Below are positions 25,983-37,180 of a stretch of DNA of 64,000 bases, in pieces. The number at the start of each line of letters is the position of its first letter. The first letter of the stretch is position 1. Made by a program: the position numbers and the translations under genes. The notes under the pieces were generated by a model that was not told the origin of the DNA, ran no database searches, and was given only the letters and a program-made list of their open reading frames with translations. This stretch comes from Apostichopus californicus (taxonomy: Eukaryota > Echinodermata > Holothuroidea > Aspidochirotida > Stichopodidae), in assembly GCA_020650975.1 (NCBI GenBank), contig JAIPMN010000255.1:10218-74217 (forward strand), given 5' to 3'.

Positions 25983-26013
25983 GACGTTTCGATCCTAGCA
26001 GGATCTTCTTCAG
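25983..26013 (-). other. Hammerhead-core-like motif
   Basis: On the minus strand CTGAAGA, a GATCC/GGATC stem with a TGCTA loop, then GAAAC and GTC follow in the order of a hammerhead ribozyme core (CUGANGA, stem II, GAAA). One unpaired A sits between the first box and stem II, and stems I and III are not evident. Similar words occur at the coding ends of some retroelements, so this may only be an old insert inside the transposon. Confidence 0.2.
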
Positions 26014-26384
26014 AGGCTAAATGACAAGTACAGTAACAGAAGGGACAAAAACACGCACAGAAAACAGACAGGTTAATGAGCACGGTGAACACAATGAGAT
26101 AGATGAAAGGGGATTATAAGTGGACAATGGATGGTGAGAAGAAAGCAACAGGGAAAGAGGAGAGGAAGGAGAAAAAAGCAATATAAGCAGAAAGACATGA
26201 CAGTAATCACACATGGGGGAACATGGGGGATGTGGCTGAACATTCCAAGTGTAAAAATGATAGAACTTATAGTAAAGATTTTGTCAGTACTTTTTAGGCT
26301 CTGTTGCCATCATAATTATCACATTTCTGCCATCCAATCATACAGTTAATGAAGAAGAAGTTTAAGTTTCATTATGTTTTTAAA

Positions 26385-26840
26385 CAATATGGAAGCATTT
26401 CTCTGACCTCTAGTGGCAAAACATCTCGTGAGTTCATATTGTTTGGTGTTGAATTTCTTGCCGGAATTTGTTTTTGTATAGGTTAAATGATAATTTTCAA
26501 GCACTAGAAGCATTTCATGGATTTGCAGGTTCCACCCTATGTATTGTTTACTTTTTTATACATAAGGACCTTACCTTTATAGTCTTTTTGAAAAGTTTCA
26601 TGACATTTTTAACCACCAGAAGCATTGCACTGACTTCCTCTGCCCATACTGTAATGTTTTTAGATTATGAAGTTCTTGCCATTATACTTTTCTTAACAAT
26701 ATTTTTATCATATTCTTTTATATGTGAAGTTCTTGCTGATTTACTTTAATTTTTGTTAATAAATTTTAACCACCAGAAACATTGCATTGACTTCCAGGGT
26801 CCCGAGTGTAATGATTTTAAATTTTCTGGAAATGAAGTTC
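26385..26840 (+). repeat. Degenerate tandem repeat inside the transposon
   Basis: Related units start near 26,390, 26,500, 26,609 and 26,768. The last two share TAACCACCAGAAGCATTGCA (one mismatch), then GACTTCC, and later TGAAGTTCTTG, at a spacing of 159 bp. The first two are more diverged (CTAGAAGCATTTC-like). Confidence 0.55.
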
Positions 26841-27468
26841 TTGTTGGACTCAATAAAATTGCCAACAAGTCACTACAATAAATACTATTACAACTTGTGT
26901 CACTTAAAATGAATAAATTTAAAGAAAAGGATATTTGTTTCCATTATGTGCTTTCATATTTACCTTGTCGGTTCTCTATTTGTAATCATTTAAGGGTAAA
27001 GCTGAAACTGCAAGCACCCAACCAGTAAAAACAATAGCATTATAGCATAAACATGAAATACCACAGTTTATGACTCACGAGATTGCTCTTAGACTAAAAC
27101 TGTTTGAAAACTTCGAATTTTGAATCCCCCTCCACCCCCCCCCCTCCGCCACACCAACCCCTCAATGCTGCTTTCGACCAAGAATATTATCGGAAAGGCT
27201 TTTGAGTTGTCCATATTGATCTGCTTTTGCAACCCTCATTTTACTTAGTCAATTAACCGCAATAAAAAATCAATCTAATATTGAGTACGGGGGAACGTCT
27301 CCCGACCACCTCCCCCTCCCCCCACCACCTCAGTGACACACACCTAATATCAGCGCCCCTTCTCTTGTCTTGGATACTTTCTGTCTACAAGAAAACAGCC
27401 ATTAAATCAACGTTCAAGTATCGCTAGCATACAAAATCAGTGAACCGTATCGCTCTTCTTGGGTGAAC

Positions 27469-27494
27469 AAACATGGCGGACAGTAACTTCCGGT
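27469..27494 (-). promoter_or_regulatory. YY1-like and ETS-like motifs, right end of transposon
   Basis: AACATGGCGGAC (27,469-27,480) is close to the YY1 consensus, and ACTTCCGGT (27,486-27,494) is an ETS core. They mirror the pair at the left end within the sub-terminal inverted repeat. They could form an outward- or inward-facing promoter. Confidence 0.5.
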
Positions 27495-27519
27495 GACTTC
27501 ACAGAGTAGGCCTGTTGCT

Positions 27520-27546
27520 CCAATCCAGTTAGTGTACAGATCAGTG
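27520..27546 (-). repeat. Right terminal inverted repeat
   Basis: Exact reverse complement of 24,904-24,930, ending in TCAGTG directly before the GGACCCAA target duplication. Confidence 0.95.
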
Positions 27547-27554
27547 GGACCCAA

Positions 27555-28906
27555 CAGAAGGATCAGGAAAAATGCAGTTCTAGGCACCTACCACGCAGTC
27601 TTACCAACAGATGTAAGATACTAATTACAATGTTCCAGATTAGTGTAACATGATATGCAGTGAAAGATAACAATTTTAACCTTTTTACCATGCAAGTATC
27701 CATATTACTTGCTCTATATATTTCACAATACATAACTCTATGCATTAGACAAAATCTTACGGTAATCTTGCAGTTTATTTATCACCTAAACATGGAGCAA
27801 GGCAATAATGTGATATAACCTTACAAATTTCACAAATGACAGGCAATTCCAATGTACTGATTTAAGCGCTTTATGAAAATAAGAGAAACTACAAATAAGA
27901 ACAGACTAGATTTCTCAGTATATGACTACACTTACAATTGATAAATTGAAAATCTCACAAAGATTTACTGCTTACATGACTGCGAGTATATACTCAAAGT
28001 GGTATAATTTCATGCGAGTATCATTAAAGTTTGAAAGAGGAATGTTTTATTTAAACAGATATGCAGATAGTCAGTACTTGGGATGAAGTTGAGAGCATGA
28101 GTAACAGAACTGATAAATAACTCACTTGTGTGTCAAGTTAATAGCACATACACTATCAAGCCAACTACACAACAAGAAACGGATCTTGCTCAAGTGGGTC
28201 ATCCTATCAACTGTCAAGAAATTCAATACTTCATTGTGGTTGTTAAGAGGAGTCAGGCTTCACACAACAGATAATACATAGATAGGCAACGTGCTGAAAA
28301 GTGTTTGGACCATCTTAATGCAATAGTATCTGACAGTTCAAGTTCTTGTCTTTAGAAGAAAGGTGAAAGATTTGTTCTTAATCTTGTTTCACTTTCAGTA
28401 AACATAGCATGTAGTATTCAACATTGTGCAAAAGTGAATTTGGATCAGGTGTGCGCATGTAAACTATGCATATCGACCCATGTCGATATGTATGTTCCAC
28501 TTTCTTCAAGTGTTTTACGATGGTTGATTACTGATCTAGTGGCAAACTAAGAATATTTTGGATGTTGGGCTAAGGGAACTTCATGTATCTGCAATTGTTT
28601 ACAATTTACTGTGAGGACTATACACTAATACCAGTGGCATCACCAGACATTTTGGAAATGTGAAGTTGCCTAAGCAAAACAAGAGCAATGTTTTTGGGGA
28701 TACAGAATGCTGTTAATGAAGCTGAAAGGCCAGTGCCAGCAGGAAAAGTAAAGCCATGTTTGTGTGGGGTCCTAAGGCCAACCATACGGCCATTGATGGG
28801 GGTTATGGGAGAGAGCCCTCTATAAAATTATATTCAGTAGAAGTCTAAGTCTTGTAATTTCCTGCCCATTTTTTCAGTGGAAGGGAGGCGGGGGAAGACA
28901 AATGCT
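27555..28906. other. Non-coding stretch
   Basis: AT-rich, with no coding signal. A segment from about 28,625 (CAGTGGCATCACCAGACATT) recalls hAT-type termini, but no partner end was found. Confidence 0.4.
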
Positions 28907-28935
28907 GGGAACCAAACCTTTCTTGTTTGGTTCCC
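28907..28935. repeat. Perfect 11-bp hairpin
   Basis: GGGAACCAAAC and GTTTGGTTCCC flank a 7-base loop, CTTTCTT. It follows a G-rich stretch (28,880-28,894). It could be a decayed element end or a chance palindrome. Confidence 0.8.
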
Positions 28936-31880
28936 ACCACCCCCCTTAGCAGTTGCTGGCAAGTTACATGTCTAAAAAGCAGCTTCGGGAAGAATTAATC
29001 CCACCTTCCTTATACCTTGAGTCCTTGAAACAAATCCTCAGTACCTCACTTACTTGCCCGAGTGGTTTTATTGCTGCACCTCACATTCATAAGGATGCAT
29101 TGTAAGGATTAACATAATGTAGTATGGTGGGATAAATTATGGTGCATTTAAGACTGTAACTGACATTACACACTATTAATGTATTCCTCAATTTATAACT
29201 ACCTTTGCAATGCATTACCTACATGTACATCTATATTTTACATATTTTGACAAATTTTATCAAACTCCAGGCAATATTCTTCCTCCACAGCACCTTTTCA
29301 GTATATATTATGGCATCTAGTCTACATTAATCAGTGGACTGCATCTAAAATTCCATATGATCAGCCTCCAAGGAGTTACAAAAAACAATATAACAAATTC
29401 CTATTCTCTCTATTTAACAGAAACAGATAACATCTATTCTTACATACCGTTATTAGCATTTATAAGTATGTTTGGAGGCAGTAACTTACACTATGTGACA
29501 ATGTCTACCCAAAATGAAAAGAAATTCCCTGAACTCCTTGTATATTTATTGAAATGCTGTTACCAACCCTTACCTTAGACAAGAATTCAAATATGATAAG
29601 CCTGAGAAATAACAAACAAAACTGTCAATTCACTTTTCTCTAACACTGCATTTAAAATGCATGTAAACATACCATGCAAAACTAGTGAGCCAAAAGCATG
29701 ATGTTGATATGTATTTAACTTCATTAAACGTACTGAAAGTAATTCCAATGACCTTAATGTGTGCAATTTTGGACAATGATTGATTTTTTCCCCCATTTTA
29801 TTGTACTGTGAATCATCTGCTTTGGATGAACAAACCTTGTGCAATTTTTCCGATGTGAAGGGATGTTAAAAACTGATAGATGTTACACAACTTGTTTAAA
29901 TTCCACAGCAAAGTGATAGCAGCGCAAGAGAGATATGAAAAAGTGCAGATATACCTCAAGTTTGTTCATGTTATTGTTTCAGCCTGACAACTTGTTTTCT
30001 TCCCCTTATCTAACCTCTCCAAGACCACATGCCACCTGTATATATCTTTGTGTATATATCATCGTAGGTCACCTTTTCCCCAAAAGTCCACACCCACTCC
30101 CCTACTTCAAATTATTAAGGAGATTTCTGGTTGCCGCTTCGTCAAAATAACAATGATCAGTATGTCACTTTAGGATGTACACTGTAGAAGAGATATGTCA
30201 CAGTTGGTGTATATAGAACACCAGCTTTGGTGGAGATAAAAGTTATCAATTAGCTGTTTGGCAGTATTAAGTTACAATGCAATTTGAATTTCCCGTAAGC
30301 AGCTAGTTTTCCACAGGACGACCTACACAGGTGAATTTGGTTGTTTGAACAGATATTTGGTCGTCACAGACTACCAGATTACCATTCAAAATTTGCCCTG
30401 CTACCCTACCCATCCCCTTCATCCTTCCCATCATCTCCACCGACCCCAAATGACTAAAACCCAAATAAATTGAATACTTCTTAATTCAATACATCATAAT
30501 CTTTCAAAAGACTAATTTTATCTAGTTTTCAGCAAACAGCATGCTCAACCTAATCGATATACTGCCAGATACGTGCAGTATATTTTCAGTGTTAACATAT
30601 GACAGGAGAGGAAATAAATTCATTCATGCCTCAGTTCACATGACCAGTCATGTGACATAACAACACCATCGTTATCTGTTCTTATTCCCCTTTTTCAATT
30701 TGATCAGAAAGAACCCAGTTCCAAATTTGTCACTGAATGTGTTAATACCTGAAGGTGTTTAAAGATACAAAGGTAGCTTGTAAGCTGGTTTTGACATAAC
30801 CACTAATAAATGTGAAAGCAGTTGCAATATTTGAATGGTTTCTTAAATTTTGAACTCAATTCGATCGTGTGCTGATATCAAGAAAACATTAGGCAACAAC
30901 ATTTTTCTATGTCCTTAAAGAATTAAGATGAACTATTAAATTGTTTTCACAAGGAAAAATAACCAAGTGACAAAGTGAATTTACACTGATCAAACAATTC
31001 CATTTGACCAAGGTAATTAATTCAGAGCAGAATCTGAACCTGGGAGGAGGCAAGGAGATGGAGCAGGGGACAAACATGTTTATCATATTAAATAGTACAC
31101 CTCCAACAGCATGAAGAGCCACATCAGGCCCTTCTTGAAGTCTTCATTCATGTTCAAGTATATAATATGAAAGTAACAAAGTCATTTCCATCCCATGTTT
31201 ATATGAGCCCCCTAATTGATCTCCCTTATGTCAAGCATATATGCCTCCCCACCCTCTCCCTCTACCCCCCTCTATTGCTGTGGCCTTTCAAGCAGCATTC
31301 ATATCTACATAAATTGTGATCGGGTTAATTGGCTGTAGAGAGCAGTCTGTTTCCTGCATGCAAGTTCATATTTTCGCTGGTTCCAAGAGTGTTTATAAGC
31401 AGAGTAATCTTCTCTGTAATTTGCTAATCATCCACTCTATATTCTACTGCAAAATGAGATGAGTATTTAAGATATAGTGGTGTGATTAGATTGATCCAAG
31501 ACAAGTTTAGTTTGAATAATACTCAGTATAGTTTAGGTAAAGTAGTGAAAATTGGCAACCAAACAAAAATTTGGCTGCTCCCATAAAAAACTAATATTTT
31601 GGCCTGAAGTAATCCTCTAAATTTTCATAACAGATCACCATGGATACTTTATGGTTTACATGAGCAAATGTGTGGTTTCCTAAACATTGTAATCACCTTC
31701 ACTTCAGTGATCAACATGGAAACAACTTTCACACAAGGAATGAAATATTCATGTGTGTTATTGTAAACCTCCCAAGAGGACGTAATAGTCATGCACGAGC
31801 TTCCATATCCCTTTCTCTATTACATGAAGGCAACATGTACTCTTGGTATAAAAATTGGTACTTAAGGCTTATCTAACATC
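28936..31880. other. Non-coding stretch
   Basis: Short pyrimidine-rich parts (30,395-30,440 and 31,245-31,272) only. No coding signal or repeat family recognised. Confidence 0.5.
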
Positions 31881-31884
31881 TTAA

Positions 31885-32507
31885 AGCAGCATTTTGCTTT
31901 TTGTCGCTGTTTTCCACTTTTTTGACGACAAGTCCATCAATATTTTTACATATCGCAAAACAGCAAACTAAGATATTAGCCAAGTTTGTTCCCTGCCAAA
32001 AGCGTTAATTGGCGAGTAATTAAGGACATTTGCAGATAATGAGAAAAGTGTCCACCGACAAATTACACATTTAATAATAATCGCATACAGTTTCCCCAAC
32101 CCACTAGTTTGAATTCAACCAATCAGAGATGCAGGTTAAGTTATGAGCCGTTGCTAAAAATAGATTCAAAACGTCCAGTTGGTAACTTGTTACAACCAGC
32201 GAGCTGGACTCTAACAGCTCCCTGGTACAACTGCCATAGACAATCTACACAAATCAAGTATGGTGTTGTATTACGTATTGTCCAATGACGTTCATAGCTT
32301 TTAAATACTTATATTATGGGCGAGGTTTATTTCGATCCCTACGGAAAATATCTTTGAGAAAACAAAGTTGAAATGTGTAAATTTATTTACTTTTATGCCA
32401 CCATTTGAAGTAAGATTTGAATAGATAAGCTAGTTATGTATGTCGTTATGGTATCATGGAATCAGTGAGTTTGAGAAAAACCATAGAAAAGGACGCAAAA
32501 TGCTGCT
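31885..32507. mobile_element. TTAA-type inverted-repeat element, second family, 623 bp
   Basis: The ends AGCAGCATTTTGC and GCAAAATGCTGCT are exact inverted repeats of 13 bp, with weaker similarity further in. Both are bordered by TTAA (31,881-31,884 and 32,508-32,511), the expected target duplication. CpG content is higher than in the surroundings, and there is no open frame of note, so it is a non-autonomous MITE. The AG start and TTAA site resemble those of the family at 8.1 and 48.0 kb, but the interior is unrelated. Confidence 0.8.
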
Positions 32508-32511
32508 TTAA

Positions 32512-32944
32512 TTGTTGGTGAAGACCTTTCTCCATATTATACACAGTATCATATATTTCTTCAGTCCCCCACAAAACAGACTAGCTGATGACATCGTGAG
32601 CTATCAAAAATGCCTGGAACTCTGATACGTCCATGGACTTGCAAAAATCAATTTGATCCACTATGTGTATAAACAGCCAACATAACATTTGGAAAAGAGA
32701 TTGAATGAAGCAATGCATGAGTGGTCAGAACTAATTTTCAAGACACATCCCACGAGACCAAAACAAAACACAAGTGGAGATTATAGTGTGGAGTGAGGAA
32801 TAAATTACACCTCTATATGCCTGAGAAATATTATCACATGGTATCTCACACCATAGATGATCTCACACTCACAGTATAAGTTGTATGTTTAATGTGTGCA
32901 AAAAAAAGCTCTTTTGCCACATGAAAACTCAAATCCCTATCAAC
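32512..32944. other. Non-coding stretch
   Basis: Nothing recognised. Confidence 0.5.
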
Positions 32945-33028
32945 ATGTTATGACTGGTGTCAGCATGTCATCACTGGTGTCAGCTAATTTTGACTGCATG
33001 GTATTAGCATATTATGTCTGGTCTCAGC
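32945..33028 (+). repeat. 20-bp minisatellite, four units
   Basis: Units are ATGTTATGACTGGTGTCAGC, ATGTCATCACTGGTGTCAGC, a 24-bp variant ending TATTAGC, and ATATTATGTCTGGTCTCAGC. The first two differ at three positions. Confidence 0.8.
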
Positions 33029-33386
33029 TTTATATAGTGTAATTGTATCACAGTTGTTCACAAGTGAACTTTTCATAGTGTTAGAATAATTTCCTAGACA
33101 TCTATCACAGCAAAGTGATAATTTAATTTCAAATTTTTGTGTGGCACAGTTTTGATGGCTTTAAAGCGTATCTCTTACAAAATATTATGATTCCTATGTA
33201 CAAAGCTGCTATATCTCTTTGCACTCCTCCAGCTATTTGACCACTTTGCACAGCATTTGACGGCGCGATACCGGATAAACTAATCCCTAGCTGATAGTAG
33301 TAAGTTAATATGCCTGATCCATTTCCTATAGATTTATGACAAGTAATTTGTTACTCTAGTGTCAGCATTGTGTTACAGAAATTGAT

Positions 33387-33505
33387 GATAGGTTCGGAAG
33401 GAGCAGGAGGGCAACCACCTGAAGAGGTCAAAAATGTTACCAATTGAGGTAAGCTATAGGTAGAAAGGAGTGCATAGGAGACAGGTAAGAGAGAAGTAAT
33501 GTAAA
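33387..33505 (+). repeat. Purine-rich dispersed repeat, copy 2
   Basis: Shares GGAAGGAGCAGGAGGG-like, AAAATGTTACCAA, GGTAGAAAGGAGTGCATAGG and GAGACAGGTAAGAGAG words in the same order as the copies at 3.1, 35.1 and 35.5 kb. Confidence 0.65.
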
Positions 33506-33647
33506 TCACCTAATAACTTTTTATGTATGTTGCAACTAAGACTAGCACTAGTTTAAATTGGAGTATAGCTTGTTCAATATGAATACTTCATTGAATAAGT
33601 TTCCCTGAAGTTACATCATTACGGCTTTGGCTTATGCAGAAGGGAGC

Positions 33648-33675
33648 GGGGGGGGGGGGGGGGGGGGGGGGGGGG
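33648..33675 (+). repeat. 28-base poly-G tract
   Basis: An uninterrupted run of 28 G is followed by AGGGAGGGGGAGGG. Its length is likely to vary or to be misassembled, and it can form quadruplexes. Confidence 0.9.
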
Positions 33676-35109
33676 AGGGAGGGGGAGGGTAAGCAGAATG
33701 ACAGTAAGAATTAACCCTCCTACAAGAGTGTTTTGTCCTACCACAACTCTGTCCCATCAATCCCTATCCCCTCATCCATATATTCTATAGTTCCTATACA
33801 ATGGAAATCACCACTGAGACACAGCTTGTGCAGCCCTTCCTCACCCCCACATCCTTCCCCAGCTATATGAACATTTATTATATACAACAAAGATTCACAT
33901 ACACTCTCAAGTAGGACTTTCAATATAAGTTCTTGCAGGAAAAAGTTACTTATTCATTTTATTGTTCGGTTGCATTCCAATGACGGAGGTGTTATATTTT
34001 ATATTCTGAGAATATAAGTACTAAAAAGAGAAAGGATTGTATGTCACTTTGTTATATGATACAACAAATTGAATGATTGCACTTCATTCCTTCATAGCAA
34101 GGAGATACTACAAATTAAACTCTTAGAATTTCTGAAATATCTGTAATTCAAAGAACATGTTGTTGAATAAATTTTTCAAGTCTGCAAACCCTACAATCTT
34201 TCCTGTTTGACACCTTCCTTCCCCAATGGCTAAAGATTCGGTAAGCAAATCCCCTGCTCACAGAGGGAATCAATATGAAAATTAATTTTGTAGCTTTCAT
34301 TAACAATTAAAAGTACCTCTCCAGGCATTAGAATCCCAAGATGGAGTGGCGTTATGTGTGCAGGCCTCGACAGATCAGCATGAAGAACATTAGCGATATT
34401 TTATCAAGTTACCATTACTGTTTGCTCTCACCAGTTCACAGCTGAGCCATGGAGGTTTTATGTGAGTGACAGTAATTTGCATTGGGGTAGATATTAGGGG
34501 CACAGATTTCAATATGAGTAGTGTATGAGGACAGCTTACAGCTGCAATGACTCTGTATCACATGCTTTTATTTACATTATATTTTCTTACAGTAGTTATG
34601 AAATATTTAATATGGTGAATAACTGCTGAATATAAATCTAAGGTAAAAGTTCATCTTTTCCTGTGTAATCAGGAGAAGCAGGAAGTAAGCATATTACTTT
34701 GTCAATCAGTGATCTGCCTAACATCAGTAAACAGTATGTATTTATGCCTGATGGAGTATTGTTACAGTATGTATACGGCAGTGTGTGGCAACTGATATAC
34801 AAAGTAAGCGACTGTATGCATGACGTGGTACATTGGAGGGTAGTATTTCATACATAATATTGATTTAATTTGCAAATGATTATTAAATGTAAGAATATAT
34901 AATTTACTTTATGCATGCCAACTCATTGGTACTATCACAGGATCATTCAACTGCATTTGTTATTGAATTGGCCACAATTTGGTGGTACTTTACTCCACTA
35001 TTACAGACAAGGTAGGGTACAAGAAGACATAATCTGTTATTGTCTATAATGGCCCAAAAGAAGGGCTGAAGGACATTAACAATGACACAAATGAATAGAA
35101 ACACCACTC
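33676..35109. other. Non-coding stretch
   Basis: Nothing coding recognised. Confidence 0.5.
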
Positions 35110-35262
35110 CGTAGAAGTGGGCAGTTTAAAAATGACCGGAAGTGGCTGGTCACTGAGGGTGCACAGTGTTAAAAGATTACCAGGGCATACTAGACACGGT
35201 AGAATGAGGTGCTAATGTTGTGGGGAGACAGGTAAGCGGGGAGCGAAGTAAATCCATATCTC
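35110..35262 (+). repeat. Purine-rich dispersed repeat, copy 3
   Basis: Longer copy: AAGTGGGCAGT, GGGTGCACAGTGTTAAAAGA and CCAGGGCATACTAGAC precede the shared GGGGAGACAGGTAAGCGGGG end. The middle part aligns with copy 4 (GGGTCACAGTGCTAAAACAT). Confidence 0.65.
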
Positions 35263-35545
35263 CTAATGGAGCTGCAAGGCCAACTCAACAACTTCTATGG
35301 AGGAGTATCTCAAAACCAATAACTGTTCCAATATATAGCAAGTAAGGAAGTAACACAAGGGGGAAAATTTACACATGAAAAACATTGAAAAATCAAAGGA
35401 TAGTTATACTGTGCTTCTAGTGACAGAAACACTATTATCGATAATATTGAATCTCAAAAAACAACCACCAAAGTATAACATTCGAAGAAATTGTCGAAAG
35501 AAACTAATCCTTGAAAATTATGTAGTTAACTTCTCTGAATGGTAG

Positions 35546-35680
35546 ATTCCGAAGGAGGAGAATATGGGTGGTGCCCTAGAAGTAGGAATATAGGGTCACA
35601 GTGCTAAAACATTTCCAGACATGTAGTTTAGGTAGATAGGAAAGTGCAAATGGAGACAGGTAAGGGCAGAGAAAAGTTAA
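35546..35680 (+). repeat. Purine-rich dispersed repeat, copy 4
   Basis: Lies about 440 bp after copy 3 in the same orientation and shows the full word order, ending GGAAAGTGCAAATGGAGACA then GGTAAGGGCAGAG. It is the best partner for deriving a consensus. Confidence 0.65.
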
Positions 35681-36948
35681 TACTTTAAATCCAACATTCT
35701 TGCACACAGGAACATTAAACTTAGAGGAATAAACTTGTGTAGTTTAATAATAAATAATAAACTATTACATTTACTGTATCACATACAAGATTTTCTGTAT
35801 TCGAATATATATGTTGAACAAGCAGTTGCTAATTTTGAGCAGTGAAATGGTCATAAATTAAGATACAGATATCTTAGTTACATTAATGGGGGCTAATATG
35901 TAAATAGTGGGTAGCTTGCTCTTGAAAACAACCCAACACAACATGCGGGTTTAAGAAAAGATTAGTTTAAATTCTTATTGTGATGGATGTGTTTTATTAC
36001 AAGATATATGTTCCTTTGCCATTTCCTATAAAGCTTATCCTGTGTGATGCAGTATCAAACTTAAAACCTTCACGATAAACAGAGTCCATTACGCTTGAAT
36101 TCCATAAAAAGTGTGCCTTAAAATGCAACTGAACAACAGAAGGTTAAATGGTCTGCATTCAATACCTTTATACTTTAATCATATAGGCATATCACAGGCA
36201 ATTTGCTAGGTGCATATTGAACAAAATCTAACAAAGAAAAGGAAGACAGACAACTTTGATAGAGAGTTGATCTCTGCAATAACTCTTTCAAAGAAGCATA
36301 TTACATTTTGCATACTGATATTAAAAACTATATCAAATCTTTATCACTGCCAGCTAGCTAGTAGGCAAGGCAAGAATGTTTGCCATTAATAGCATCAAAA
36401 TGAGAAATAAATGATGGAGAAGGTAGAAGGAATACTCAGAGCTCTGCTACTAAACATTGCTCCTGGTGACACATAGGGAACAAAATTCAGAAGGAAAAAA
36501 AAGGTAGAAAGAGGAGACGAGAGGAAAGGAGTTATTAAGAGATGAGATATACTTCATTTAGAAGATCTACTGTATGACTGTGTCTGTAAAGATTAAAGCT
36601 ACAAGGAGTTTCAGATTTAGTGCTTGGCAGCTACACATATATTCACTATTAACTACTCACATAAAATTGAATTTGGCAGTTAATTCAAAGGTGTCTTAAT
36701 GTCTATCAATGCATAAGCAATTTTCTATGTCATGTGCCTTTCAATACGTTTCTTAAAACAGGAGTTTATCAGCACAAAATTTCATCAAATCAAGCATTCA
36801 CTTTTTTGTTTCCTTTTTATTTAACTTTTGAAATAGAATTGATGGAAATATTTAGGAGGGCATCTTTATAGTTTGAATAATACTCAATAGGTTTCGTCAC
36901 AACTGAGACAAAAAGCTGTTATAAGAGGTATCATATATCATGAAGTCC
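35681..36948. other. Non-coding stretch
   Basis: Nothing recognised. Confidence 0.5.
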
Positions 36949-37180
36949 CAGGAGTGGATCCAGGGGATGGGGTGTGAGGGGTATAAAATCCCTCCTATCT
37001 CACACAGAAAAGTAGTTATTAGCAAAACCCTTGCATGTAGACCTAATTGTAAACCATAAATATGATTAAGATTGCACCATTTCAGTCAGTTTGGACCCCC
37101 AGAACCCACATATGGAAGTTGGCTTCAATGACCTCACAGCCACACACATCATCCATTAAACTTGCTGAATCCACCTCTTG
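36949..37180. mobile_element. hAT-like inverted-repeat relic
   Basis: CAGGAGTGGATCCAGGGG on the left and CTGAATCCACCTCTTG on the right are imperfect inverted repeats of about 17 bp, similar to the CAGGGGCGGATCCAGGGG-type ends of many animal hAT elements. No 8-bp target duplication is evident, and the interior (232 bp in all) is non-coding. Old or truncated. Confidence 0.35.

Larger units (their letters stand above)
24904..27546 (+). mobile_element. P-element-like DNA transposon, 2,643 bp, complete ends
   Basis: The ends are perfect 27-bp inverted repeats beginning CACTGATCTGTACACTAACT. They are flanked on both sides by the same 8 bp, GGACCCAA (24,896-24,903 and 27,547-27,554), the expected target duplication. 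Inverted similarity continues imperfectly for about 65-90 bp inside the ends. Near the left end is an exon-like THAP zinc-finger start in plus orientation. An 8-bp duplication, CA...TG termini and a THAP-bearing reading frame fit the P superfamily; hAT elements also duplicate 8 bp but do not usually carry THAP. No long transposase frame is present, and the interior is AT-rich with short repeats, so it is non-autonomous or decayed. The exact TIR and target-duplication matches suggest a relatively recent insertion. Confidence 0.85.

Noticed and set aside
28625-28960. hAT-like element suggested by CAGTGGCATCACCAG
   Set aside because: No matching right end or target duplication found.
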